Positions 27,442 to 35,587 of a stretch of 64,000 nucleotides of DNA are shown piece after piece. Position numbers and translations under genes: made by a program. Position 1 is the stretch's first letter; each line of letters begins with the position of its first letter. Source of the DNA: RBG-13-51-18 sp963739395 (lineage in GTDB: Bacteria > Chloroflexota > Dehalococcoidia > Dehalococcoidales > RBG-16-60-22); NCBI GenBank assembly GCA_963739395.1, contig CAVUAE010000001.1, forward strand, positions 1,364,001-1,428,000, read 5' to 3'. Under the pieces are notes generated by a model, which made no database searches, was not told the origin of the DNA, and saw only the letters and a program-made list of their open reading frames with translations.

Positions 27442-27918
27442 ATGTTCTCAAAAGTATTGATACCGCTGGATGGTTCGAAACTTGGTGAGGCTGCTATACC
27501 GGTTATCGAGCAACTCATCAGCAAGATGGCTAAAGGAACAAAGATAGAGGTTATACTAATAGGGGTGATAACACTACTGCGACACTGGGTAGTAGTGGGC
27601 GAGGCAAGCGCCCCGGTTTCTTATACGGAAGAAGAGCTTAAACTCATTAAAAAGAATGTTGAAAAGTACCTGAATAAAGCCGGTGCGTCTTTAAAGAAGA
27701 AGGGCATAGCGATGCGGACGCTAGTGACCACTGGCAACGCCGCCGATGAAATCATCGAAGCCATCAATGACACTGGCGCCGATTTACTCGCCATGTCCAC
27801 TCACGGCAGGTCAGGTCTGCGTAAGCTGGCGTTCGGCAGTGTTACGGATAAAGTCCTTCATCGCTCAAAAGTACCGGTTTTGGTGGTACGTGCCCCTGAA
27901 GGCACGAAGAACGATTAA
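27442..27918 (+). CDS. universal stress protein, UspA family
   Basis: This is a 158-residue single Usp domain. It has the N-terminal strand VLIPLDGSKLGEAA and the ATP-binding pattern STHGRSGLRKLAFGSVTDKV near residues 118-137 (G-x2-G-x9-G-S), so it probably binds ATP. AGGAGGTGAG precedes the ATG. It lies 16 bp after valS and is probably cotranscribed. Its trigger and partner are unknown. Confidence 0.92.
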   Translation: MFSKVLIPLDGSKLGEAAIPVIEQLISKMAKGTKIEVILIGVITLLRHWVVVGEASAPVSYTEEELKLIKKNVEKYLNKAGASLKKKGIAMRTLVTTGNAADEIIEAINDTGADLLAMSTHGRSGLRKLAFGSVTDKVLHRSKVPVLVVRAPEGTKND

Positions 27919-27927
27919 TATTACAAT

Positions 27928-28022
27928 GTCATTCCCGTGAAAACGGGAATACAGTGGGGGGTATAGGGGTGGCTGGATACCGGCTGGAGTTTACCCTGTA
28001 CTACGATACAGGGTCGGTATGG
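27928..28022. repeat. palindromic intergenic repeat, family A copy 2
   Basis: The left hairpin is ATTCCCGT/ACGGGAAT (27931-27950). On the right, ATACCG/CGGTAT encloses ACCCTGTA/TACAGGGT with the loop CTACGA. Compared with copy 1, both the stem bases and their partners have changed while the loop is identical, so the fold is conserved. Confidence 0.8.
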
Positions 28023-28032
28023 TTATTATTTC

Positions 28033-28764
28033 TTATGGCAAGCTAGAATTGGCGTCGGTGGCGAGTACTTGAGTGATTCCCTTTTGGCGCCACTGTCGTT
28101 TTAAATAGTCCAACCCCTTTTTAGTATCGCTGGCAATGCGGGCTTTCTCGTGGCGTTTGAGTCGGAATTTAAAAAGCCAATAGGTGAACTCCTTCATCTC
28201 ATCAAGCGTGGTGGACTGGCTTTGCACATGGTGTTTTTCTTCGCGGAATTTCTTTAAAAGGTCTTCTTTATCCAAATCATAAATACGGTGGTAGGCTTCA
28301 TCGGTGGAATGGGCTTTCAGTCCTTGCACCCATATTTCTTTTTCGATGGCTTCCTGCACGGAGAGCAATAGGGCTTCCTCGACGGTGACGCCATAAAAAT
28401 AGTTGAGATACTGGCCGTACTTCTTCTCGCCGATAAGCTCCTTCACCTTTCCGGCATCCAGCTCTAGCGGTGGCACGCCATGAAAGAGAAGGTTGTCCCT
28501 CTCGCCTTCCGGCAGCCATTCGGCGACCGTCTCGCAGAGTCGCTCTGCTAAAAGCAGCCAGTCGAAAGCCTCCCCATCGATAAGATAAACGTAAGTGCGC
28601 TCGTTATAGTCCTCCGTCGCACTGGACCATAAGCCGATAGCGCCCAGGAGCGAAAGATACCAGTTCTTGCCGGAGGCGATGGACTCCTTGAGATAGCGGA
28701 TAGCCTCGGCGTCAGTTGCCGATGAGGTATCGGTGGGGACTAAACGACTTTCTTCGCTGGGCAT
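28033..28764 (-). CDS. conserved hypothetical protein, 243 residues
   Basis: I do not assign a function. The protein is soluble, acidic in its first two thirds (DAEAIRYLKESIASGKNWYLSLLGAIGLW, split here only as a description of residues ~18-46) and helix-rich, and ends with a basic segment (RRQ and KR clusters). The N-terminal AIRYLKESI and the WLLLAERLCETV region suggest helical repeats. It is transcribed away from the truncated polX gene, separated by a repeat. The ATG at 28764 lacks a clear ribosome binding site, so the start is uncertain. Confidence 0.7.
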   Translation of the reverse strand: MPSEESRLVPTDTSSATDAEAIRYLKESIASGKNWYLSLLGAIGLWSSATEDYNERTYVYLIDGEAFDWLLLAERLCETVAEWLPEGERDNLLFHGVPPLELDAGKVKELIGEKKYGQYLNYFYGVTVEEALLLSVQEAIEKEIWVQGLKAHSTDEAYHRIYDLDKEDLLKKFREEKHHVQSQSTTLDEMKEFTYWLFKFRLKRHEKARIASDTKKGLDYLKRQWRQKGITQVLATDANSSLP

Positions 28765-28816
28765 AAAAACGGTACGACCTCACTACATTCGTTTCGCTCA
28801 GTACAAGCCTCTTGGT

Positions 28817-28842
28817 CTCCCTCTCCGTTTACAGAGAGGGAG
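28817..28842. repeat. 9-bp stem hairpin repeat (family F)
   Basis: CTCCCTCTC (28817-28825) and GAGAGGGAG (28834-28842) form a perfect stem. It overlaps the last codons of the truncated polX gene and follows its abnormal C-terminus. Confidence 0.7.
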
Positions 28843-29125
28843 AGGAATTCACGGCATGTCTCTCAGGGAACTCCGCCTTGAGCTTTTCATAAAAGGCGAG
28901 TTTTCCGGTACTGACAATCTCGGTAAGCTTTTTGGTGATTGCCTCGCCGGCACCGAGGATTTCCTTAAGCCGCCCCTCCGCCACCAGGTTAGCCACCGGC
29001 TCCTTAAGCTCATTAATAGACTTTGCTACTTTTTCATAAGCTCGGATTTTAAAGATATTATCTTTCTTAAGCCTAAGCATAGCAGCGATATCGGCGAAGA
29101 TAGCGGAAATTTCAGCGTTGGTCAT
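28829..29125 (-). pseudogene. polX: polX remnant: N-terminal helix-hairpin-helix domain only
   Basis: The 98 residues match the N-terminal helix-hairpin-helix domain of the bacterial X-family DNA polymerase/3'-5' exonuclease: an initial EISAIFADIAAMLRLK, then IFKIRAYEKVAKSI, then GAGEAITKKLTEIV. Full PolX has about 570 residues with polymerase and PHP domains; both are missing. The match ends at YEKLKAEFPE, after which the tail (HAVNSSPSL) is encoded by the hairpin repeat at 28817. It looks like a gene cut at a repeat. A stand-alone DNA-binding mini-protein is possible but less likely. Confidence 0.7.
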
Positions 29126-29141
29126 TTTTAATTACTCAATC

Positions 29142-29948
29142 TTATATAGCACGTTTTACATCTGAAAACAGATCTTTCCAATGACCCTGTTTGATTCTAA
29201 ATTTGGTGCCATGATTATGCCCTGTTCTAGCATCAAAATCTATGAGGACAACACCATTTTCTATACATTTTATAAAATCTTCGGATGAGAAACCAGAAAG
29301 AATGTATAATTCTTTGTAAAGGAAAAATTCGTGCCCATTTTCAACCTTACTATCGGCTACAACATAAAAACTGTTCTTTATTTTTTCACCGATTGCATAT
29401 TTAAGATCCTCGATTCCCCAATATGGTTCAGGAAAAATGGACCCGAGACCTACTCTATTTTTTACTGATTTCAGCCAAGTAGCAATTTCAGGGTCACTCA
29501 CATTTGTCTTAGAAGAATCAAATATAAATCTGACTTTTTGTTGGTTTTTGTCGACCAATATTGTGAATCCTCTTGAGGTATGTTCGGTTGCAGATGTAGT
29601 TGACCTAAAGCTCATCTCTGTAATTGGATATTTTTTGCCTGCTTCCTTGTGTTCCCAACCATATAGAGGAAGCAATATGTTACTTACTATTTTTGCAGCC
29701 TTAGGTGATGGTTCAATATGCTTTAGCGTCACTAAAGAACTAGAATGCGACCTTTGCCCTTTTAGTTCCCACTCTTGAGTATTTGGTAATGGTAAGTTGT
29801 TTTCTTTTATACCTAAGAGATTTTCAATAGTATTTCCTACTGCGCCATCATTACGTGTATCACGGGTTTCTTTTACACTTTTATGCCAACCTTGCTGGAA
29901 TATTTCCCTAATTACGTCAATGAGTTGCTGCTTTGTATATAACTTCAT
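29142..29948 (-). CDS. type II restriction endonuclease, MvaI/BcnI-like
   Basis: This is a 268-residue endonuclease of the MvaI/BcnI family. Early in the protein NDGAVGNTIENLLGI and then WELKGQR give the E-x-K part of the PD-(D/E)xK site, and the C-terminal IDFDARTGHNHGTKFRI is a family-typical block. MvaI and BcnI are monomeric nickases-in-sequence that cut CCWGG and CCSGG. The start at 29948 (ATG with GGAG upstream) overlaps the methyltransferase stop by 4 bp (ATGA); a TTG at 29963 is less likely. The gene is A+T-rich relative to secA. The cognate methyltransferase is directly upstream. Confidence 0.88.
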   Translation of the reverse strand: MKLYTKQQLIDVIREIFQQGWHKSVKETRDTRNDGAVGNTIENLLGIKENNLPLPNTQEWELKGQRSHSSSLVTLKHIEPSPKAAKIVSNILLPLYGWEHKEAGKKYPITEMSFRSTTSATEHTSRGFTILVDKNQQKVRFIFDSSKTNVSDPEIATWLKSVKNRVGLGSIFPEPYWGIEDLKYAIGEKIKNSFYVVADSKVENGHEFFLYKELYILSGFSSEDFIKCIENGVVLIDFDARTGHNHGTKFRIKQGHWKDLFSDVKRAI

Positions 29949-30832
29949 TTTGGTGGTCTCCAAAAATCAAGTAGATATTCAAAAGTTACACCCATAGTTA
30001 TATAATTACTTGGCCAACCAAATATACCTATTCCATTAACAACGTTTGTCCTGTCCCAAATGATAATATTCCGCAGTTCATACCCGCGTTTTCTCAATTC
30101 TTCTACCAAAGCAACATGAATAGTAATCCTTTTGTTCTCCCACCACATATCAGGCACATTTATCACACAATGACTTTTTGGACGAAGAAGCAAAAGTAGA
30201 GATTCATATATATCTCCCATGGCATTTGTGTATTCATCAAGCGCCATTATCCCAAGGTCTCTCGGGTCTTGTGAATATTGCTCAATTTTCCCCAATTGCT
30301 CGTTATTTCTTACCCTTCTAGATTTGTTTTTTCGTACCCTATTAAGGAGATTTGCATAAGGGGGGGAGGTAAATATAAGGCTTACTGTCTCTGGCTTTAA
30401 ATATTCATATATATATCTAGCATCATCTTGAATAGGTAGCTGTTTTGCCTGTCCCAGTAAACTGCCCTGGGCAAGTCGTTTTGTACATAAATCAACATAT
30501 TCTTTCTTAAGATCAAAGCCGACAGCATTTCTATTGATATCTTTTGCCGCTACTAAAGTAGTACCACTACCAACAAATGGATCAAGAACAAGCTCACCTT
30601 CATGAGAGAATAGCTCAATAATTTTCTTTGCTAATGAAATAGGAAAAGTTGCTGGATGTATTTTCTTATCACGAATATCACGCGACTCATACCTAAACTG
30701 CCAGACTCCGAGTTGACTCTTCATCCATTCTTTAGGGATCATACAGTTTATATGAGTTGGTGCACAATCGCATGTCCTTTGATATCCAATATCCAGTTTT
30801 GTCCTACTTGGCGCATCGATTGTAACAACCAT
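29945..30832 (-). CDS. DNA methyltransferase, probably N4-cytosine, partner of the restriction enzyme
   Basis: This 295-residue protein modifies DNA using S-adenosylmethionine. The AdoMet motif DPFVGSGTTLVAAKD lies near residue 85, followed by the catalytic motif TSPPYANLL near residue 150 and a variable target-recognition part. Motif order X-I-IV-TRD is the gamma arrangement, and SPPY is the form usual for N4-cytosine enzymes, as in M.MvaI and M.BcnI. It begins 23 bp after the secA stop and overlaps the endonuclease start, so protection is translated before cleavage. The cysteine-rich N-terminus (CDCAPTHINC) is notable. Confidence 0.9.
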   Translation of the reverse strand: MVVTIDAPSRTKLDIGYQRTCDCAPTHINCMIPKEWMKSQLGVWQFRYESRDIRDKKIHPATFPISLAKKIIELFSHEGELVLDPFVGSGTTLVAAKDINRNAVGFDLKKEYVDLCTKRLAQGSLLGQAKQLPIQDDARYIYEYLKPETVSLIFTSPPYANLLNRVRKNKSRRVRNNEQLGKIEQYSQDPRDLGIMALDEYTNAMGDIYESLLLLLRPKSHCVINVPDMWWENKRITIHVALVEELRKRGYELRNIIIWDRTNVVNGIGIFGWPSNYITMGVTFEYLLDFWRPPK

Positions 30833-30855
30833 TTCAATTACTCCCTATATTTTAG

Positions 30856-33813
30856 TTACTTCCCATGGCAGTGCTTATATTTCTTGCCGGAGCCGCAGGG
30901 GCAGGGGTCGTTACGGCCGACCTTTTTATTGCCGGAGACGGTGGGTTTACTATCGCCCGAGGAGCCCATGTTCGCTTGAGCCATCGGGGAGACAGGAGCT
31001 TGAGCGCCGCGTTCCACCAGGTTCACGTGGAAGATAACGTTAGCCGTCTCATGCTGGATATTCTCTTTCAGCTCTCCAAACTTCTGGTGACCTGATATTT
31101 TATACGCATCAGCCGATTTCATTTGACGCAAAGTCTGCCAACCTGCCTGGAGTCGCTCGTGCTCCATCGCCGTGAGGTGCTCTATCCAGAGTTTATCGAT
31201 TATCTGGAGCATGACCAGCCGCTCGAGCAGTCGCGATTTTTCGGGTCCCAGTTGTTTTTCGCGCTCTTCATAAAGCTTAATCGCTATTTCATCAAACTTT
31301 TGCTCGATGTCTTTTTCACCCATGCCATTAAAGGCTTGGTCATTCATTTCACGCGGAAGGGGCATCAGGCGGCTGACGTCCTTTAAGAGACCAGCGATAT
31401 TGCCGTCCTCGCCGAACTCGCCGCGGGGATGAGAGCCGATAATGTACCCGATTTCCTTATGCACCATATCCAGGATGTTGCTCTTTAGATCGAAGCCAGA
31501 GAGGATTTTATTTCTTTCCTTATAGATAAGGTCGCGGTGAGTGTTGACCACATCATCGTACTCGACGAGGTTTTTACGAACATCGAAGTGATAGCCCTCG
31601 ACGCGTTTCTGCACGTCGGTAATCATATTAGTAACAATTTTATTTTCGATGGGGGTTTCTTCATCCATGCCTACCCAGCCCAGAACAGTCTTCAGGCGGT
31701 CGCCCCCGAAGCGGCGCATAATATCGTCCTCAAGCGAGATATAAAAACGCGATTCACCGGGATCGCCCTGACGACCGGCACGACCGCGCAGCTGGTTATC
31801 GATACGGCGGGCTTCATGCCGTTCTGTGCCGACGATGTGAAGTCCTCCCAACTCGATTATTTTATCATGGGCTTTTTGCCAGTCTTCCAGTTCTTTTTCG
31901 TATCTCTTCAGCGCTTCTGCGTCCCCGTCTTCCGGCTTCTCCGGCTGGCGCCCTCCCAGCACGATATCCACACCGCGACCAGCCATGTTGGTTGCCACGG
32001 TGACCATCCCCGTCTTGCCGGCATAAGCCACGATTTCACCTTCGCGGGTATGTTCTTTGGCGTTAAGCACCTGGCAATTTATACCCTGCCGCTTGAGTAT
32101 ACCGCTTAAAAGTTCTGATTTTTCGATAGATACTGTACCAATCAGGACAGGTATGCCTTTTTCATGAAGCTCTTTAATGTCTTTGGCTATGGCGCGGAAC
32201 TTGCCGGCTTCGGTTTTATAAATAAGGTCGGACAGGTCTTCCCGTATCATGGGTTCGTTGGTGGGAATCTCGGTGACTTCCAGTTTATAAATCTTAAAAA
32301 ATTCTTCTGCTTCGGTAGAGGCAGTGCCGGTCATGCCTGCCAGTTTTTCATACATACGGAAATAATTCTGGATGGTGATGGTGGCATAGGTAAGCGACTC
32401 ACGCTGAACTCTAACATGCTCTTTAGCTTCGATAGCCTGGTGCAGACCCTCTGAATAGCGTCGACCGTACATTTTGCGTCCGGTGAATTCATCGACGATT
32501 ACTATTTCATTATTTTCCACCACATACTGGCGGTCTTTATGGAATAACGCATGGGCGTTTAAAGCCTGGCGGAAAGCCATCTGAATATCATTAAGTTTTC
32601 TGGCTTCTTGTATACTTACGTCATGGCTTTCTTGAACAGTCTCGCCGCCGAAAAGCTCCTCCGCTCTCATGCGGAAAGCCCGCGCTATTTTTTCCTGACC
32701 TCGCGTTGTAGGTTCAACATAGTGTTCCTTCTCATAAGCCACGTAGTCGACTTGCTGTTTTAGATTTTCCAACTCCCCTTTATCCTGGTCGAACCGAGGC
32801 TTGGGTTCATAAGGCAGAACCTTACCATTCATACGGCTGACGACGTCATTGACGGCTTTATAAAGCTGCCCCGTATCTTCGGCTGGGCCGCTGATGATGA
32901 GAGGAGTGCGGGCTTCATCGATTAAAAGGTTATCCACCTCATCGACGATGGCGTAATACAGAGGACGCTGGACGCGCTTCGATAGTTCAACAACCATGTT
33001 ATCTCTTAAATAGTCGAAACCAAATTCGGCGGAAGTGCCATAAATGATATCGGCTTGATAGGCTTCCTGGCGGGAGATGGGACGGAAATGGCGCCAGATA
33101 TCCTTTTCTTTGCCGGAGTCGAAGGAGGGGTTGTAAAGGCGGGCAGGTGTATGCTCATCGGGTGACTGCATGGGGTAGATACTGGAGACGCTAACTCCGA
33201 GGGCGTGGTAAATAGGCCCCATCCAGTAGGGGTCGCGCCGCGCCAGATAATCGTTAACAGTGACGAGATGAACACCACGACCGGTTAAGGAATTGAGGTA
33301 GAGGGGGAGGGTGGCGACCAGTGTTTTACCTTCACCGGTTTTCATTTCGGCTATTTTGCCCTGGTGCAAAGCCACGCCGCCGATTAGCTGTACATCATAA
33401 TGTCGCTGTCCGATGGTGCGATGAGCGGCTTCACGGACTGCGGCAAAAGCCTCGGGGAGGATTTCTTCTAAAGCGTCTTTTTCCAGTTTCTGACGCTCTT
33501 TTTCAATCTGTTTTATCTTATCTTCAACGCGCTTAAGCTCTTTATCCGCTTCATCTTTTTCAATATCCCAGGTAGCGCTGGTGGCATGTTGCCTTGCCTC
33601 ATCCAGTTCTTGCTGTGCGGCTTCGAGTTTGGGCGTAATGCTACGAGTAGCCTCAGCTATTTGGCCCTTAAATTCAGCGGTTTTGGCTTTAAGGTCCTCA
33701 TCGGCGAGTGCCTGATACTTCGGCTCAAGCGAATTTATACCATCAACATAAGGCTGGAGGCGTTTAACTTCTTTTTCGTTAGAATCGAATAAACTGCCGA
33801 ATAATTTAACCAT
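30856..33813 (-). CDS. secA: preprotein translocase ATPase SecA, with an N-terminal insertion
   Basis: SecA drives protein export through SecYEG. Seen in order are Walker A MKTGEGKTLVATL (near residue 158), TVNDYLARRD, Walker B VDEVDNLLIDEARTPL, TGTASTEAEEF, ATNMAGRGVDI, and the C-terminal zinc motif DPCPCGSGKKYKHC. In most SecA proteins the Walker A lies near residue 100-110. Here about 50 extra, highly charged and probably coiled residues (~58-115) sit between TAEFK and LPEAFAAVREA. Total length is 985. ATG 33813 is preferred; a GTG at 33816 is equally possible. It overlaps the upstream DUF2007 gene. Confidence 0.97.
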   Translation of the reverse strand: MVKLFGSLFDSNEKEVKRLQPYVDGINSLEPKYQALADEDLKAKTAEFKGQIAEATRSITPKLEAAQQELDEARQHATSATWDIEKDEADKELKRVEDKIKQIEKERQKLEKDALEEILPEAFAAVREAAHRTIGQRHYDVQLIGGVALHQGKIAEMKTGEGKTLVATLPLYLNSLTGRGVHLVTVNDYLARRDPYWMGPIYHALGVSVSSIYPMQSPDEHTPARLYNPSFDSGKEKDIWRHFRPISRQEAYQADIIYGTSAEFGFDYLRDNMVVELSKRVQRPLYYAIVDEVDNLLIDEARTPLIISGPAEDTGQLYKAVNDVVSRMNGKVLPYEPKPRFDQDKGELENLKQQVDYVAYEKEHYVEPTTRGQEKIARAFRMRAEELFGGETVQESHDVSIQEARKLNDIQMAFRQALNAHALFHKDRQYVVENNEIVIVDEFTGRKMYGRRYSEGLHQAIEAKEHVRVQRESLTYATITIQNYFRMYEKLAGMTGTASTEAEEFFKIYKLEVTEIPTNEPMIREDLSDLIYKTEAGKFRAIAKDIKELHEKGIPVLIGTVSIEKSELLSGILKRQGINCQVLNAKEHTREGEIVAYAGKTGMVTVATNMAGRGVDIVLGGRQPEKPEDGDAEALKRYEKELEDWQKAHDKIIELGGLHIVGTERHEARRIDNQLRGRAGRQGDPGESRFYISLEDDIMRRFGGDRLKTVLGWVGMDEETPIENKIVTNMITDVQKRVEGYHFDVRKNLVEYDDVVNTHRDLIYKERNKILSGFDLKSNILDMVHKEIGYIIGSHPRGEFGEDGNIAGLLKDVSRLMPLPREMNDQAFNGMGEKDIEQKFDEIAIKLYEEREKQLGPEKSRLLERLVMLQIIDKLWIEHLTAMEHERLQAGWQTLRQMKSADAYKISGHQKFGELKENIQHETANVIFHVNLVERGAQAPVSPMAQANMGSSGDSKPTVSGNKKVGRNDPCPCGSGKKYKHCHGK

Positions 33814-34018
33814 CACCTTTACTCACAATTAATTCTTTAGCTTTTTTCGCTAGAGATTCTAGAACCATGACTTTTACCTCGCCCATACCATCCATGGTTA
33901 AAACATGGACGGAGGGGGCAGCATTAGACCTTAAAAAACAGGGGATATGAAAACTTTCCAGCAGGCTTTTGATAACCTGCGCTTCCATGCTGTTGTTGGC
34001 ATGGTAAACTTCCACCAT
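33806..34018 (-). CDS. DUF2007 small protein
   Basis: This 70-residue protein fits the DUF2007 (putative signal-transducing) family: VEVYHANNSMEAQVIKSLLES, then a strand with IPCFLRSN and a C-terminal KVMVLESLAKKAKELI. The family is structurally ferredoxin-like and sometimes fused to zinc ribbons; its role is unknown. The start at 34018 follows the prs stop closely. The reading from 34084 would run far into prs and is rejected. The last codons overlap the start of secA by 8 bp, so secA translation may depend on it. Confidence 0.8.
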   Translation of the reverse strand: MVEVYHANNSMEAQVIKSLLESFHIPCFLRSNAAPSVHVLTMDGMGEVKVMVLESLAKKAKELIVSKGDG

Positions 34019-34025
34019 TTTTTCG

Positions 34026-34970
34026 TTACTTTTCAAACATGGCTCCCACGGACTGGCCGGTGTGAATGCGTTTGATGGCCTCACCCAGCAGCGGCGCGAT
34101 GGAGATTATCTTTAGTTTCGCGAGTCTCTTATTGGCGGGTATCGGCACGGAATCGGTAACCACGACCTCTTTAACCTCGCATTTTTTAAGGTTAGCGATG
34201 GCATCGTCGGAGAGGATAGCGTGGGTGGAGCAGGCGTAGATATCCTTGGCGCCGCGTTTCTTTAACGCTTCGACGACGCTAAGCAGCGAGCCGGCTGTAT
34301 TTATTTCTTCATCAACAATGAGGGCGGACTTGCCCTGTACATCGCCGATAACGTTAAGCAACTCGGCTTTATCTTTGTTCCCGACACGCCTTTTTTCCAT
34401 GATAGCCAGGGGTTTCTTCATCCAGGAGGCGATATCTCTAGCCTGCTTGGTAATGCCGAAATCAGTAGCGACTACTACCAACTTATTTATTTCTTTCTTT
34501 TTAAAATAGTCGGTCAACAGGTGAAAAGCGGTAAGCTCATCGACAGGGATACTGAAGAACCCCTGAATCTGGGCTTTATGCAGGTCGACGGTAAGGACGC
34601 GGTTAGAGCCAGCCACGGTAAGCAGGTCGGCTATCAGGCGGGCGGTAATGGGGACGCGGGGCTGGTCTTTTTTATCCGAACGCCCGTAAGCGTAATAGGG
34701 AATAACGGCGGTAATCCGGTGGGCGGAGGCGCGCTTCATGGCGTCGATCATAATGAGGAGCTCCATCAAATGGCTGTTAACCGGCGATGATATGGGCTGG
34801 ACGATAAAAACATCCCGTTCTCTCACGTTTTCCAGGATACGGACGAAGGTGTTTTCGTTGCTGAACTCCATGACCTCGCAGTTGCCTAGGTGTATACCAA
34901 GATAATTTGCTATCTCCTTAGCCAGTTTGGGATGAGCATTGCCGGTAAAGACCTTGAGTTTGTCGTTCAT
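34026..34970 (-). CDS. prs: ribose-phosphate pyrophosphokinase
   Basis: Prs makes PRPP from ribose 5-phosphate and ATP, for nucleotide, histidine and NAD synthesis. At 314 residues it is of class I length. Visible parts are FSNENTFVRI and RERDVFIVQ, the YYAYGRSDKK loop, and the signature DLHKAQIQGFF. The PRPP-binding loop reads LIVDEEINTAGSLLS; the usual form is D-D-x-x-D-T-A-G-T, so the loop is somewhat divergent (E for D, N for D, S for T). GAGGAG precedes the ATG. hisH-hisF, which consume a PRPP-derived intermediate, lie just upstream. Confidence 0.95.
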   Translation of the reverse strand: MNDKLKVFTGNAHPKLAKEIANYLGIHLGNCEVMEFSNENTFVRILENVRERDVFIVQPISSPVNSHLMELLIMIDAMKRASAHRITAVIPYYAYGRSDKKDQPRVPITARLIADLLTVAGSNRVLTVDLHKAQIQGFFSIPVDELTAFHLLTDYFKKKEINKLVVVATDFGITKQARDIASWMKKPLAIMEKRRVGNKDKAELLNVIGDVQGKSALIVDEEINTAGSLLSVVEALKKRGAKDIYACSTHAILSDDAIANLKKCEVKEVVVTDSVPIPANKRLAKLKIISIAPLLGEAIKRIHTGQSVGAMFEK

Positions 34971-35008
34971 GAAAAATCTCCTCTTAAACCAAGCTTTTCC
35001 GCATTCTT

Positions 35009-35017
35009 ATTATAGCA
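35009..35017 (-). promoter_or_regulatory. extended -10 promoter for prs
   Basis: On the minus strand TGCTATAAT (hexamer 35009-35014) lies about 38 bp before the prs ATG. No good -35 is seen, as is common for extended -10 promoters. Confidence 0.5.
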
Positions 35018-35081
35018 CTAAATAGAGGCAAGCTCACGTATAAATAATGAATTAATAGGAGAAAAAATTTTAAGGTTTTAC

Positions 35082-35573
35082 CTATATTAATATATCTCGT
35101 AGGGTTTTAAGGTTGACGACGTCTTCCTTATTATATTCACAGAGCTTGTTCAGGGCGTCCAGGTCGAAAGAGTCAACGTATTGCCACCAGAGTTTAACGG
35201 CTTCCCGACCGTTCATATCCGGCAGATTGCGATTAATACCAAGCTGAACTTCAACCCCCTTTAACCCCCCGTGCAGGTTCTTGCTCCAGCAGTCGTACAT
35301 CAAATCGCGGTGGGGAAAAAGGGCGGCTAAATCGAGGCCGAACTGCGACCTAATAAAAGGTAAATCGAAGCGACTGCCGTTATAGGAATAAATGACTTCC
35401 ACGCCTTCGAGAGCTTCTAAAATGGCATCGGCGGTAATATCATTACCAACAAACTGAACGAAATCAGTCTCTTCGCCGCGGCAGATATAAATGCCGACCA
35501 CAGTAATTTCACTGGCGCCGTAAATAAGTCCAGTGGTTTCGATATCGATATAGGCTTCGACTCTATTTTGCAT
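35082..35573 (-). CDS. RNase H-fold 3'-5' exonuclease (YprB-like domain)
   Basis: This 163-residue protein has the DEDD exonuclease pattern: DIETTGL at the N-terminus (D and E metal ligands), YNGSRFDLPF in the middle, and a C-terminal YNKEDVVNL that supplies the last aspartate. This matches the stand-alone ribonuclease-H-like domain family (PF13482 type). It probably trims single-stranded DNA or RNA ends. It lies 14 bp downstream of hisF in the same direction. Confidence 0.85.
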   Translation of the reverse strand: MQNRVEAYIDIETTGLIYGASEITVVGIYICRGEETDFVQFVGNDITADAILEALEGVEVIYSYNGSRFDLPFIRSQFGLDLAALFPHRDLMYDCWSKNLHGGLKGVEVQLGINRNLPDMNGREAVKLWWQYVDSFDLDALNKLCEYNKEDVVNLKTLRDILI

Positions 35574-35587
35574 CGCAAACTATCTAC

